Source: Dendrobium chrysotoxum (taxonomy: Eukaryota > Streptophyta > Magnoliopsida > Asparagales > Orchidaceae). From it: a stretch of DNA of 64,000 bases. A program made the translations under genes and the position numbers. The DNA lies in contig CM034305.1 of the NCBI GenBank assembly GCA_019925795.1, positions 56,222,573 to 56,286,572 of the forward strand, written 5' to 3'. The notes below the pieces were generated by a model, which ran no database searches, was not told the origin of the DNA, and saw nothing but the letters and a program-made list of their open reading frames with translations. Shown in pieces: positions 21,093 through 33,997 of the stretch (its first letter is position 1; each line of letters starts with the position of its first letter).

Positions 21093-21985
21093 TATCATCA
21101 AAATGTTATCTTGATTGGACATGAATCTCGAGGCAAATTTGAGTTGAAAACTTCCGAAATTAAAATATGGGACCATCCAAACTCTGATTTTAGCAAAACA
21201 TAGTTGAACTGCATGTCTCGAAAAGATGAACACAATGACACCAAATTCGACCCAATCTGAACCCAAATATGTCCAAAAAAAAACCCAAAGCACATTTAGA
21301 AAGTTCAAACCCTAAACTAGATAACCAAACTATTTCCAAACGTTGCAAGCTTATAGTCGAATCAAGCGGCTCGACGAGAGGAATCTAACATGTCCATGAT
21401 CGCCAAATTTTGATATCATTAAGACACCCAAATACTCAATAAACTATCCCTGATCAAGAGTGTCGATATTGCCCATCAATTCAAAATACCCCAAACATGC
21501 CCTTAATCTCGTCCCTATTTACTGGCCATGCCACTTCTAAATAACTATAAATGGACCCTTATTCTTCATTAATGGGGGGAGCAAGGAAGAGAAGGAAGGG
21601 AGGAAAGGAAGAGAAATCGGAGTTCTCTTGCCACCAAACTCCTCGACCACTACCCGAAAACCTACTGTCACCGGACTTTCACTAGACTTTCACCCAGCCA
21701 ACGACTATCGTCAGACTTTTGCCTGATCACCAGCTATCATCGGACTCCCGCCCAGCCACCAACGACACTGAATTTATGCTTGACCATAGACCATCATCGA
21801 ACTTCCGTCTGACCCCTATTCATCGCTATATTTCAACCTGACACTTGACTATTGTAATCTGATCATCCTCAACTTCAACGATAAATCAATCATTTGTAAT
21901 TCACTCAAATTAAGTAGAATCATTTTAATTGAGTGTGGCCTTGTGATTTTTCTCCTTTTCTCAGGGTTTTCCATGTAAAAATCCT
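21093..21985 (+). repeat. LTR-like direct repeat, left member, copy A
   Basis: It aligns with 22451-23382, starting 'atatcatcaaaatgttatc' and ending near 'ttccatgtaaaaatc'. It contains a TATA-like box ('tataaat', 21546-21552), a purine tract just after it, then C-rich 'accaccgactgtcg' style units and the LTR-end motif 'gattttt...gggttttccatg'. That order (TATA, leader, end motif) is what an LTR shows. The two members differ at many positions, so the pair is old. No primer binding site was recognised between them. Confidence 0.6.
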
Positions 21986-22450
21986 CAAGTTTCGTAGAAT
22001 CATTTCAATTTGATGCGAGCTGGATAGCCATGAGCTCACGAGCTACCCAGGAAGCCGGGCAGCATGGACGAACCCATGGGTAGGCCGAGTAGCACTAGAC
22101 GCACGAGCAGGTAGGGCAGCGCTGGGCGCCAGTTAGGTCTGGCAATGCGCGGAGGCAGCCGACTCATCGAAGGGGGTGTCGGTGGCAGTCGGCTGGCTAG
22201 TTCATTCACTAACTCATGTTTTTGTCCAATTTTTGGCACAAATAGTTTGATTCAGACTTTTTTATGGTATATGGGGCCATTTTTTGACGTTCAGTAGTAA
22301 ATTTTGCCACTTCTAGAGATAATCAAGAGCTATATAGTTACAATCCACCTGTTCGTAAGTTTTAAACCACGTTAAAAATTTCTTAGAAGCTATAACATAT
22401 ATTTTCAGATTTCTGGAAATTCAATGTCTGAAAATAGGGGGAAACTAAAA
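21986..22450 (+). other. Short interval between the LTR-like repeats, copy A
   Basis: About 465 bases: a GC-rich stretch near 22020-22190 ('gccgggcagcatgg', 'gcgctgggcgcc') followed by AT-rich sequence. No gag, protease or RT. If the flanking repeats are LTRs this would be a miniature, non-coding retrotransposon. The minus-strand 67-codon frame at 22036-22239 is not convincing. Confidence 0.4.
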
Positions 22451-23382
22451 TATCAGTAAAATTTTATCTTAATCGAACATGAATCTTGAGACAAATTTGC
22501 GTTGAAAACTTTTGAAATTAAAATATGGGACCATCCGAACTCTTATTTTTAGCAAAATTTTGGTCGAATTGAACGCCACAAAAAGATGAACCCAACAACA
22601 CCAACTTTGACCCAAACCAAGCACAAATGGGTCCAAATTAAAGACTCGAAGTGTGTTTGGAAGGTTTAAACCTTTTAGTGGACAACTAAACGATTTCCAA
22701 ATGTATCATGATTATAATCAATTTGAGCAGCTTGACGAGAAAAATCTAATGAGTCCAAGATCTCCAAATTCTGATATCATTTAGATACTCATATACTCAT
22801 TAAATAGTCCATGATCAAGAGAGTCGATATCTATTGTCCATATAAATACTCCCAACATGCCCTAGTTCTTCTCTCTATTTACTAGCCATGCCATTCCTAA
22901 AAAACTATAAATAGACAACACATTCCTTGTTGACAGGGACCAGGGGGAGCAAAAAAGAGAAGGAAGAGAGGAAAGGAAGAGAAATTAGAGTTCTCTTTCC
23001 ACAAGACTCCTCCTCGACCACCAAACAACCACCAATTGTCACTGGACTTTCGCTGGACTTCCACCAGGCCACCGATTGTCGTCGGACTCTCGCTCGACCA
23101 CCTGCTCTCTCCGAACTCCGCCCGACCACCAACAAACGCCGGACTTCCGCCTGGCCACCAATCAACACAAAATTTACGCTCGACCACCGACTATCCTCGG
23201 CCTTCTGTCTAACCCCTATTCCTTGTTAGCTTTCGACGTGATGGTTGACTATTGTAATTTGATCATCCTCAACTTCAAGGATGAACCAATCATTTGTAAT
23301 TCACTTATATATAGTAGAATCATTTCAACTGGGCATGGCCCCATGATTTTTCTCTTTTTCAGAGTTTTCCATGTAAAAATCT
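22451..23382 (+). repeat. LTR-like direct repeat, right member, copy A
   Basis: Partner of 21093-21985. It keeps the TATA-like box ('tataaata', 22906-22913), the purine tract ('gagaaggaagagaggaaagg') and a C-rich part ('gactttcgctggac', 'gaccaccaacaaacg'), then 'catggccccatga' and 'gttttccatgtaaaaatc'. The C-rich part and end motif show a distant relation to the LTR family at 1-545. The 60-118-codon frames here follow from the repeat structure. Confidence 0.6.
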
Positions 23383-25476
23383 TATTTTTTACTCTTCTCT
23401 GCTTGTGTGCTAAATATCTTGCAAATGCTTGACAGAAAATTTAGCACACTCCATTGCCGCATATTTTCTAGCCCTCAACAAGATTAAATTTCAAGAATGT
23501 CTACAAGTATGGCCAAATTTGAGAGGAAAAAAAAAAACTAGTTATGATGGAGAGAGTGAAGCTTCTTCTATAGCTATGATTGCTTATAAATCTACTATAT
23601 ATAGATATTAACATAATTAAAATGTTTTGGTATTAAAATTATTATTTAAATTCACTACGAATTAATTAAATTATTTAAATTATTATTTAATTTTTTTTTC
23701 AAAAAAAAAAGAATTAATTAATTTAATATTAATTTTCCTGGCAGATGAAAGTTCACGGCAAGGCCACGCCTTCATTATAAAGTGTTAAAGTCTAAGAAAT
23801 AGATTAATGTAAGTGGCGTGATTCAAAAGGTTACTTAGATTTTACTATCTTGAAGAAGCTTAGCATCAACGTTAGATTTTTAAATACTATTTCGATAAAA
23901 AAATTATTATTAGATTGGATACAAATTTGTTACTCTACCTTATTAATAGATAGGCAACAATGAATTAAAGTTATGAAGCAGAGTGAGTGAGGTCCTAGTG
24001 AGTATGAGAGTTAGTGAGAGGTCAAGTTATGTTCACACAATAATAGTGAGAAGTAAAAAGAGTCGAATGATCGAAAATATGTATCTTAATCTTTTATTTA
24101 TACAGTGAGAGGGCTATAAAGATTGCTACACTTATAATAAAAATAAAAAAATAATACTTGATATTGTTATAACATACTAATATTAACACATGAACTACCT
24201 GGCTAATATCCATGTGGATAATTGTCCTAGACATAACTCTCTTCCTCTTAGGCAAGTGCCTTAGGCATGTCTTCGAGGGCGAGTAACTTTAGCGAGTTTT
24301 AAAGATCTGGCCTACATGGTGGGTCTATATGAAGATGAGTCCTCTGGATGCAAGCGGTGATGTTTGATAGGCACGTTTCCCTGAACTTGTAGTTTATGCT
24401 TCCTGCAATTGGAATTGGGATGTCAGCAGTAGGCGGGTGGCCCCATGAATAACTATTGTAGGTGAGTGGGCCTTATTCAGGCGAGTGCTCCTCAAGGCAT
24501 AGCCTGGCATGTAAGAGTCTTTTAATAAAGCTTGCCAACGATGATGTCACTTTGGTCTAACTTATCATTATGACTCTTCATGCCACAATACCTAAGGAGG
24601 AGAGTGACTGTTGAACTGCGGCTATTATGCGATGTAATTCTTCATTTGGGAGAGATTTTATTTATCTATATGAGCCCTCTGAAATAGTTCAATGATCAGA
24701 ACATGCTAGATAACTATGAATTACCAACATAGGCATATATTAGTATACTTATTATATCTTTGCAATAACTAATTAATTAAATTAATTACAGATACATCAT
24801 ATAAAAATCCATCTAATTAAATATGAATCTAAAGAAACTTATAGAATTAAACTCAAAATTATTTGGATTCTAATTTCAACAAATATATATTCGAAATAAT
24901 TTTTGTGAGATGAGCTCAGCAACACCCAAAATGTTTTGTCCTAAAACAAATACTTAAAATATAATTAGAAATTTCAAAATACCAAATAATATGTGAATAT
25001 CTTAAATTGCAAAAAGTAATGATTAATCATGTAGAAGATTATATTATATGATTGAGAGAGAACTCTTGCAATAATTATTTCAGTACACAACATAAAAATG
25101 GGTTTTAGGAAGTAATTCATATATAGTGGTAGTTTGCAAATCGCTGCCATAGATATGTTTAGGAACTAGTTTTAATCATTACTAGGAACTAATTAATATC
25201 ATTCACAAATAAGTTGTATCCCTTGCCCTAGCTCCAAGCATTCTCTTTCGATCTATTGCTTCTTCCATTCATGCTCCATTCAATGAGCATCCACGAGCAA
25301 CTTGCTGGTCTTGATGCCAAATCAATTTGCCGTAGTCATCGAATCTAAGGTCGTGGAGGTCATCCCTTGCCCTAGCTCAATGCATTTTCTCCTTTAATCT
25401 TTTATCGTAAGTCCGTCTGAACTCCCTTCGGCAAGCTTCCACGAGAGACCCCCTCGTCCAAACACCAAATTAATCT
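23383..25476. other. Intergenic sequence up to the assembly gap
   Basis: No gene or RNA recognised. It includes AT-rich tracts (23600-23740), 'gagtgagaggtcaag' style sequence and a stretch near 24240-24500 with repeated 'gggcgagta' and 'ggcgagtg'. A stretch at about 24968-25085 is a diverged direct repeat of 15265-15375 ('tttcaaaataccaaat', 'aatcatgtagaagatta'). Confidence 0.55.
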
Positions 25477-25976
25477 NNNNNNNNNNNNNNNNNNNNNNNN
25501 NNNNNNNNNNNNNNNNNNNNNNNNNNNNNNNNNNNNNNNNNNNNNNNNNNNNNNNNNNNNNNNNNNNNNNNNNNNNNNNNNNNNNNNNNNNNNNNNNNNN
25601 NNNNNNNNNNNNNNNNNNNNNNNNNNNNNNNNNNNNNNNNNNNNNNNNNNNNNNNNNNNNNNNNNNNNNNNNNNNNNNNNNNNNNNNNNNNNNNNNNNNN
25701 NNNNNNNNNNNNNNNNNNNNNNNNNNNNNNNNNNNNNNNNNNNNNNNNNNNNNNNNNNNNNNNNNNNNNNNNNNNNNNNNNNNNNNNNNNNNNNNNNNNN
25801 NNNNNNNNNNNNNNNNNNNNNNNNNNNNNNNNNNNNNNNNNNNNNNNNNNNNNNNNNNNNNNNNNNNNNNNNNNNNNNNNNNNNNNNNNNNNNNNNNNNN
25901 NNNNNNNNNNNNNNNNNNNNNNNNNNNNNNNNNNNNNNNNNNNNNNNNNNNNNNNNNNNNNNNNNNNNNNNNNNNN
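25477..25976. other. Assembly gap, exactly 500 N
   Basis: A run of 500 N. The round number indicates a placeholder of unknown true size, as inserted by scaffolding. The minus-strand open frames that cross it are meaningless. Confidence 0.99.
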
Positions 25977-26791
25977 TTGAGTGAGAATTCTTGCAATACA
26001 TATTTCAATATTAGTGATTGAACAAGTTGAGCTAAGCTTGAGTTGATTAATTAATTGTGCTTGATGAATTAATTTAAATAAAACAAGCTAGCAAATTTAT
26101 TATGAAAAAGCAAATATGATTATTCAAGTAATTTTTAAAATAAAATGAAGAAATGATTTAAAAATCAGAAGGAAATTAACAAAATAATTACTTGATATAA
26201 AAAAATGTGTCATATCTTGAAGTATTTTCAACAACTTTATACTTAAATTTATGAATGATAATATATATATATATATATATAATTGAGCTTTCTTATGAAT
26301 TAACAAGCCATGTTTAACTTTAGCACTGTAGTTTATCAAGCTCAGCTCAATAGTTATGAGCTATATTGTGCTAAGTCTGAGTAGGCACATAAAAATTAAC
26401 TTGACTGACTCATTTACACGCCCAATCTGCATGCTCCAAACAAATTGTAGTGTTGTGAAAAGAGAAACATTCAATAATTTTGAGAAATTTCTGGCTCGAC
26501 CTCCACAATTTTAAACTTTGGTGGGACATAATCAAAGCAATCCGTCAGTCAACTAATTTCATTGGGAAATGGCATGGACTTTTCTAATGCTTCTTTAGCT
26601 TATGGAGTCCACTGATTATTAAAGTTAATTTCTCAGTGCTTTCACACCTTAGCATTGAACCTGAATAGAACTTAATTTACAATTATATAGATATAAAAGG
26701 CGGGGTAATTACAATAAATGGGCTTTCTTATGAATTAAATGATGATAAAACTTAAAAATCAGAAGAAAAATAATTAAGAACCACTTGATAT

Positions 26792-27465
26792 TAGGGGTGT
26801 CAATATTTGACACGACACGAAAACCCGACTCGAACCCGACCCGAAAAACCCGACCCGAGTTCAAAACGGGTCGGGTTCGGGTTCAGGAATTCGACCCGTT
26901 TGAAAAATGGGTCGGGTTCGGGTTAACCCGACGGGTTGCCGGGTCAACCCGAAAACCTGTTTAAACGCCTGCCCGCGAAGCCTGCCCGCCCTGCCCCGGC
27001 TGCTCGCGACCATGCCCGGCTGCCCGAGCCCTGCCTGGCTGGCCGCGACCTGCCCGAGCGCCCGCCGAAGCTGTCAGCGCGCCCGCCGAGGCTGCCTCTG
27101 CTTGCCAAGCCGCCCCCGTGCGCCCGCCAAAGTTGCCCGCGCTGCTGCCCGCGTGCCGCCCTCGCTTGCCCAGCTGCCCGCGCAGACCTGCTCGCGCACC
27201 CGCCTGCGCACCCGGGCGCCCGTCCGTGCAACCGAGCGCGCCCGCCGGCGCACCCGCGCGAGCCCGCCGGCGCACCCGTGCGCGCCCGCCCGTTCACCAG
27301 CGCGCACGCCGGCTCACCCAGCGCCCCTGCGTGCCCAGCTTCCCGTGTCAGGTCGGGTCCGGGTTCGGATTTCCAACCCGGGTCGGGTTAGGGTCGTCTC
27401 GTTTGAACGTGGGTCATTCCGGGTTTGACCCGAACCCGACCCGTAACCCGAAATTGACACCCCTA
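26792..27465 (+). mobile_element. Non-autonomous hAT-type MITE, copy B
   Basis: Same element as 16159-16839, with the same terminal inverted repeats and target-site duplication 'cttgatat' (26784-26791 and 27466-27473). It lacks one 'gggttc' unit in the left subterminal array and one C in the core (near 27297), which shifts the spurious open frames relative to copy A. Confidence 0.9.
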
Positions 27466-27544
27466 CTTGATATAAAAAAATATGACAAATTTAAAATGCT
27501 TTCTTTATACTAAAATTTATGAATGATAATATAATTTATATTAA

Positions 27545-27995
27545 TAATTGTTGTATACTCGAACATTCCCAATGATAGGGACATATGGAGTATAGCGTCC
27601 TAATTTTGTACAAAGATCCAACACACAAACATATAAAAAAGGGGTGCAATGTTCATTAGAGACACCAAGATTTTTACGTGGAAAATCTTGATAAGGGGAA
27701 AACCACGAGGCCTGCCCTGACTTAGATGATTCCACTAGTGTTTGTAATTGATTACAAATAGTGCCCTTCCACGGGGAATGCCTTAATTGGCTCAATGTAT
27801 CATATAGAGAACATTACATGGTCGGTGCACTACTAAGGTAGGAGAGATAGTGGTCGGTGGGTGACAATGGTTGGATGGATCGTAATTTGCAGCAGACAGT
27901 GGGCAGAAGGACCGTAGTTAGGATATAGTGGTCGAAGGGACCGTAGTTGACAGGAAATAGAGGTTGAAGGGATTATAGTCAGCGGGCGAATTTAA
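27545..27995 (-). repeat. LTR fragment, copy B
   Basis: Equivalent of 16920-17370, with the same motifs ('tttttacgtggaaaatc', 'gtggtcgaagggaccg') on the minus strand. I saw no informative difference from copy A. Confidence 0.7.
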
Positions 27996-28752
27996 TTTTG
28001 GGAAATGACATGAACTTTTCTTTAACATCCTTAAGTCTACTGATTATTAGAGTTAATTTCTCAGTGCTTTCACACCTTAGATTGCAATCAGCGTTAAGAA
28101 TAATTCCATGACTACATTAAAGGTTCCTTCATGTTTGCAATGAATTTCTAACCACATTGCAATGGTGCTACAGGTTTATGATAAAATCGCGACAAATTAA
28201 TGATGAAAATTCTTCCAAATCCATCACAAGCTAATCCATAGGTCACGAGTTTGTGACAAGGCCATCGTAAATCTAACACTCATTTATGATGAAAATTTTC
28301 TCTCAAATTGATTACATTATTCATTCAAAATTGAATAAATATTATAGAATGGGCTCTTTATCTTTAAAATATAAATTATTTATTTAATTTTTATTTTTAT
28401 ATAATTTTTATTCTTAAATTATTATTATGTACTGTTTGGTATAAAAGTATATAAAAGCTTTCATCCCATATGACTGAGTTGTAGATATAGGACAACGAAG
28501 AAACTAAAATTTCATCCTTTTATTCTGCAGGGCACGTAATTGACTCTCATTTACATGAGTCTCTTGAGGCACAAAAATTTCTTGCTTTAGAAGCCGTCAA
28601 ACTTGGCTTCTTCCAAAGTATTTTTTAAAAGTCAGTCAAATTTTACAACGACCACGACCTTCCCATCATATTATACAAACCATTCAATTATTTAAAGTTA
28701 GATGCAGAAGCCTCCAGAGTTGAAATAGGGACAAATAAAGGAAGCTAATAGG

Positions 28753-30876
28753 ATGGCATTGCTTTTCAAATTGTCTTTCCGATTGATTTTCTTCTCTTAC
28801 ATAGAAATAATCATGAGCCATGGCAAAGGAAGTTGCTCATCATCTCATGGAAGGCTCAAAAACATCAGGAATCCTTCCCACTTGAGAAGTGACCCAGCAA
28901 AATGTGGCAGTTCTGATTTTGAACTCAATTACGAAAAAAAATATAAAATTAAATATAAGATCCGAAGCAAGTATTATGTCAAAGATATATCATATCGTGA
29001 TTCTAAAATCACGCTTCTTGATGTTGGATTGACACTCGATAACGGTAATCTTCTAAGTAGATCAATACATCGAGATGATTATAATGAAACATTCTGACTA
29101 GAGTTGACGAATGATCAAGTTCAGGCCACATTTATTAACTGCTCAATAAAGATCAATATTTAAAGTTATGAAAGTGTGCCTTGTCTCAGCAAAAACAATT
29201 AACTATCTATGTGATATTTGATGCTTTATTCATCGAATTCTTTCCAGTAAATTGCCATTTTTTTACACAGTTCCCCTAAAAAAAAATCTTCAACTTTTTA
29301 TTTATTTATTTATTTTTCTTAGTATTTGTGATCAACTCGAACTATGTTTTCATCTAAAGCGGAGTCCTCTCAAAGTAACAGGAAATGATATTCAAAATTG
29401 TGCTAAAATGCTAGAATAGTATGTATACAAACTACTTCATATGTTAACATTCCTATTATCCATCTTCTAAGCTTTATTTCCTAAATGCAATTTCCTTTAT
29501 GATGATCACCAAATAGAATACATTATCAAAGAAGTAATGGGCATTACCTTATATGATATGGTGTCTCCTATTCTTTTTGAAATTGGTTTATTGACTTGTC
29601 TCTATGAAAATCAGTTCAGTCATTCAATATTAACCTTCTATTTAGCAGCAATAATTTTGTTAGTATTGGACATTTCACTCCAAATACTATGTAAGTAACA
29701 TGCTTTTACTTAATAATGAAATTATTGGCACAACACTGACTGATAGCCAAGTTACATTCTTGCAGTTTCATTACTAATTGGAATATTTCTCTTTTCACCA
29801 TTATCCGTTCTGTTATTTCTTGCATACAACATATTCAAGCATTCAGTGCTTGTTGATTAGTGTTGAGAGATTTCTTCAAAATCAGAAAACCCTCTCACCA
29901 TGAAGATATTCATACAATGAAATTATCACAATTACAAACAACATTTCAGAAAAGTTGGGACAAGGAGGCTTTGGGTCTGTCTTTAAAGGAAAACCCCCTG
30001 GCGGTTATTTAGCTGGTGTGAAGATGTTGGGAAAATCTATGGGAGATGGAGATAATTTTATTAATGAAGTATTGATTATCAGTATGATTCATCACTTAAA
30101 TGTTGTGCAACTTGTTAGATTTTGTGCTGAAGGTTCTTATAGAGCTCTAGTTTATTTGTACATGCCTAATGGATCTCTTGATAAATATATATTCACCTTA
30201 AATGAGGCAAATAGAATCTTCAACACAGAAAGCTTCTTGAGATTGCCATGCCTATAGCTAATGGACTTTATTATTTATACCAAGGGTGTAATATGGCGAT
30301 TCTTCATTTTGACATCAAGCCTCATCATATCCTTCTGGATCATAAATTCACACCAAAGATCTTTGATTTTAGCTTAGCAAAGTTACATCCGAAGGGCCAT
30401 AGTCTTGTCTCCATCAGTGCTACTAGAGGAACAATTGGATACATTGTGCCAGAATTAATATCGAGAAATTTTAGAACAATTTCTTATAAATCGGATGTAT
30501 ATAGTTTTGGCATGCTTCTAATGGACATGGATGGTGGGTGTAGGCATACCAACCTAAAGGACAGACAATTCTAGCCATGTTTACTATCCTTCATGGATTT
30601 ATGATAAGATGCAAAAGAGGAAACTTTCCAAAAACTGACATTTTTGAGATTGATGACTAATAGAGGAAGTTATGCATGGTGGGGTTGTGCTGCATTCAAA
30701 CACGACCTTTTGATCGTCCTTCCATGATCAATGTTGTGGAGATGTTGGAAGCTGATGTGAATTCATTACAAATGCAACCAATGCCTTTTTTGTATTCTTC
30801 AGATCTAATGTCTCCATTAAACATTTGTATGGATTTCTCTAAATTCGAGCAATCAATATTTCTAAATAACTTATAA
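28753..30876 (+). pseudogene. LRK10-like receptor kinase pseudogene, copy B
   Basis: Same pseudogene as 18125-20246, with the ectodomain exon (28753-29097), kinase N-lobe (29955-30257), catalytic loop part (30248-30574) and C-lobe tail (30676-30876) in the same order and with the same DFS and HHI changes. It differs from copy A in three places. The ectodomain exon after 'FELNYE' has a different A-rich stretch (about 28935-28965). An extra G near 30560 moves the stop. 'gaattcatt' (about 30760) keeps one T that copy A lacks, so the C-terminal frame is open here (66 codons) and broken in copy A. These look like allelic or sequencing differences in a non-functional gene. Confidence 0.88.
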
Positions 30877-31408
30877 TCCATGCAAAAAGGTGTATCACTT
30901 TCATGAAACTATGCCCAAGTTCGTATCTAACACTAATGGGTTATTTTTGGTATACTATATTATACATTCTATTGAATGAAGTGCTACATCGAAATGTGAT
31001 GAGGATTACATTTTACTTGTCAAAATCTAAGGAAAGTTGTTAATTTTTTTTTTTCTTTATTTTAAATATAACATGAACTTGTTAAATGTATGGTTTACCA
31101 ATTATTACTATCTTTAGAATTTTCATTTGGGCCATGTTTTCTTTGAAGGAATTGAAAGGGTTGAAAAAAAAGTAAATGGAAATATAAATCTTACATTTAA
31201 ATAAAAATCTATGTTCACCCATTTATTTTGTAGTATAGAAATTGAGTGCAAAACATTTTTTTTTTCCCCTTCTGTCATTAATTGATTGATGAGAATCTGA
31301 GATTTTGTTTTTTTTTTTTTTCATGAGAGCTAGGAAAGTAAGTCAAAATGATGAATTCATAAAATCTTGAACTCAATTTTTCATCATAGTAGCTTATGAA
31401 GTTATGAA

Positions 31409-31411
<3 letters not shown>

Positions 31412-31465
<54 letters not shown>
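31412..31465. repeat. (AT)n microsatellite, copy B
   Basis: About 54 bases, compared with 78 in copy A (20777-20854). This is the largest length difference I saw between the two copies, and of a kind expected between alleles or from read errors. Confidence 0.85.
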
Positions 31466-31471
<6 letters not shown>

Positions 31472-31706
31472 AATTATATACAAAATAAACCCCATGTATA
31501 AAATTATGAAGATAAATATGTTTCTCTTTCTCTAATTATTTCTGAGTAAATAGAACATGAATATGGTTTTGCATTAGCCTGTATGGGGTTAAATATCTAC
31601 CAATCAATGTTAACTGATTACTAAATGATTCACAGCAACGAGCCCATCATATTTACATAACGACTAATTAAACTAATTCTTGATTAATCATATAAAAGAT
31701 TTGACA

Positions 31707-33997
31707 TATCATCAAAATGTTATCTTGATTGGACATGAATCTCGAGGCAAATTTGAGTTGAAAACTTCCGAAATTAAAATATGGGACCATCCAAACTCTG
31801 ATTTTAGCAAAACATAGTTGAACTGCATGTCTCGAAAAGATGAACACAATGACACCAAATTCGACCCAATCTGAACCCAAATATGTCCAAAAAAAAAACC
31901 CAAAGCACATTTAGAAAGTTCAAACCCTAAACTAGATAACCAAACTATTTCCAAACGTTGCAAGCTTATAGTCGAATCAAGCGGCTCGACGAGAGGAATC
32001 TAACATGTCCATGATCGCCAAATTTTGATATCATTAAGACACCCAAATACTCAATAAACTATCCCTGATCAAGAGTGTCGATATTGCCCATCAATTCAAA
32101 ATACCCCAAACATGCCCTTAATCTCGTCCCTATTTACTGGCCATGCCACTTCTAAATAACTATAAATGGACCCTTATTCTTCATTAATGGGGGGAGCAAG
32201 GAAGAGAAGGAAGGGAGGAAAGGAAGAGAAATCGGAGTTCTCTTGCCACCAAACTCCTCGACCACTACCCGAAAACCTACTGTCACCGGACTTTCACTAG
32301 ACTTTCACCCAGCCAACGACTATCGTCAGACTTTTGCCTGATCACCAGCTATCATCGGACTCCCGCCCAGCCACCAACGACACTGAATTTATGCTTGACC
32401 ATAGACCATCATCGAACTTCCGTCTGACCCCTATTCATCGCTATATTTCAACCTGACACTTGACTATTGTAATCTGATCATCCTCAACTTCAACGATAAA
32501 TCAATCATTTGTAATTCACTCAAATTAAGTAGAATCATTTTAATTGAGTGTGGCCTTGTGATTTTTCTCCTTTTCTCAGGGTTTTCCATGTAAAAATCCT
32601 CAAGTTTCGTAGAATCATTTCAATTTGATGCGAGCTGGATAGCCATGAGCTCACGAGCTACCCAGGAAGCCGGGCAGCATGGACGAACCCATGGGTAGGC
32701 CGAGTAGCACTAGACGCACGAGCAGGTAGGGCAGCGCTGGGCGCCAGTTAGGTCTGGCAATGCGCGGAGGCAGCCGACTCATCGAAGGGGGTGTCGGTGG
32801 CAGTCGGCTGGCTAGTTCATTCACTAACTCATGTTTTTGTCCAATTTTTGGCACAAATAGTTTGATTCAGACTTTTTTATGGTATATGGGGCCATTTTTT
32901 GACGTTCAGTAGTAAATTTTGCCACTTCTAGAGATAATCAAGAGCTATATAGTTACAATCCACCTGTTCGTAAGTTTTAAACCACGTTAAAAATTTCTTA
33001 GAAGCTATAACATATATTTTCAGATTTCTGGAAATTCAATGTCTGAAAATAGGGGGAAACTAAAATATCAGTAAAATTTTATCTTAATCGAACATGAATC
33101 TTGAGACAAATTTGCGTTGAAAACTTTTGAAATTAAAATATGGGACCATCCGAACTCTTATTTTTAGCAAAATTTTGGTCGAATTGAACGCCACAAAAAG
33201 ATGAACCCAACAACACCAACTTTGACCCAAACCAAGCACAAATGGGTCCAAATTAAAGACTCGAAGTGTGTTTGGAAGGTTTAAACCTTTTAGTGGACAA
33301 CTAAACGATTTCCAAATGTATCATGATTATAATCAATTTGAGCAGCTTGACGAGAAAAATCTAATGAGTCCAAGATCTCCAAATTCTGATATCATTTAGA
33401 TACTCATATACTCATTAAATAGTCCATGATCAAGAGAGTCGATATCTATTGTCCATATAAATACTCCCAACATGCCCTAGTTCTTCTCTCTATTTACTAG
33501 CCATGCCATTCCTAAAAAACTATAAATAGACAACACATTCCTTGTTGACAGGGACCAGGGGGAGCAAAAAAGAGAAGGAAGAGAGGAAAGGAAGAGAAAT
33601 TAGAGTTCTCTTTCCACAAGACTCCTCCTCGACCACCAAACAACCACCAATTGTCACTGGACTTTCGCTGGACTTCCACCAGGCCACCGATTGTCGTCGG
33701 ACTCTGGCTCGACCACCTGCTCTCTCCGAACTCCGCCCGACCACCAACAAACGCCGGACTTCCGCCTGGCCACCAATCAACACAAAATTTACGCTCGACC
33801 ACCGACTATCCTCGGCCTTCTGTCTAACCCCTATTCCTTGTTAGCTTTCGACGTGATGGTTGACTATTGTAATTTGATCATCCTCAACTTCAAGGATGAA
33901 CCAATCATTTGTAATTCACTTATATATAGTAGAATCATTTCAACTGGGCATGGCCCCATGATTTTTCTCTTTTTCAGAGTTTTCCATGTAAAAATCT
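31707..33997 (+). repeat. LTR-like direct repeat pair with short interval, copy B
   Basis: Left member about 31707-32600, interval about 32601-33065, right member about 33066-33997, matching 21093-23382. Same TATA-like boxes and end motifs. One clear base difference is in the C-rich part of the right member ('gactctggctcg' where copy A has 'gactctcgctcg'). Confidence 0.6.

Larger units (their letters stand above)
15347..25476 (+). repeat. 10.1-kb segment, copy A (left of the assembly gap)
   Basis: From 'ttgagtgagaattcttgc' to 'acaccaaattaatct' this segment is nearly identical, base by base, to 25977-36095. Copy A runs exactly to the first N and copy B starts exactly after the last N. Differences I noticed are few: single-base changes, short indels in homopolymers and in the (AT)n run, one fewer GGGTTC unit in the MITE of copy B, and a locally different stretch inside the kinase exon near 18307-18335. 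This is the geometry of two overlapping contigs that were not merged. Confidence 0.95.

Noticed and set aside
25394..26008. 204-codon and 199-codon minus-strand open frames
   Set aside because: They consist almost entirely of the N gap.
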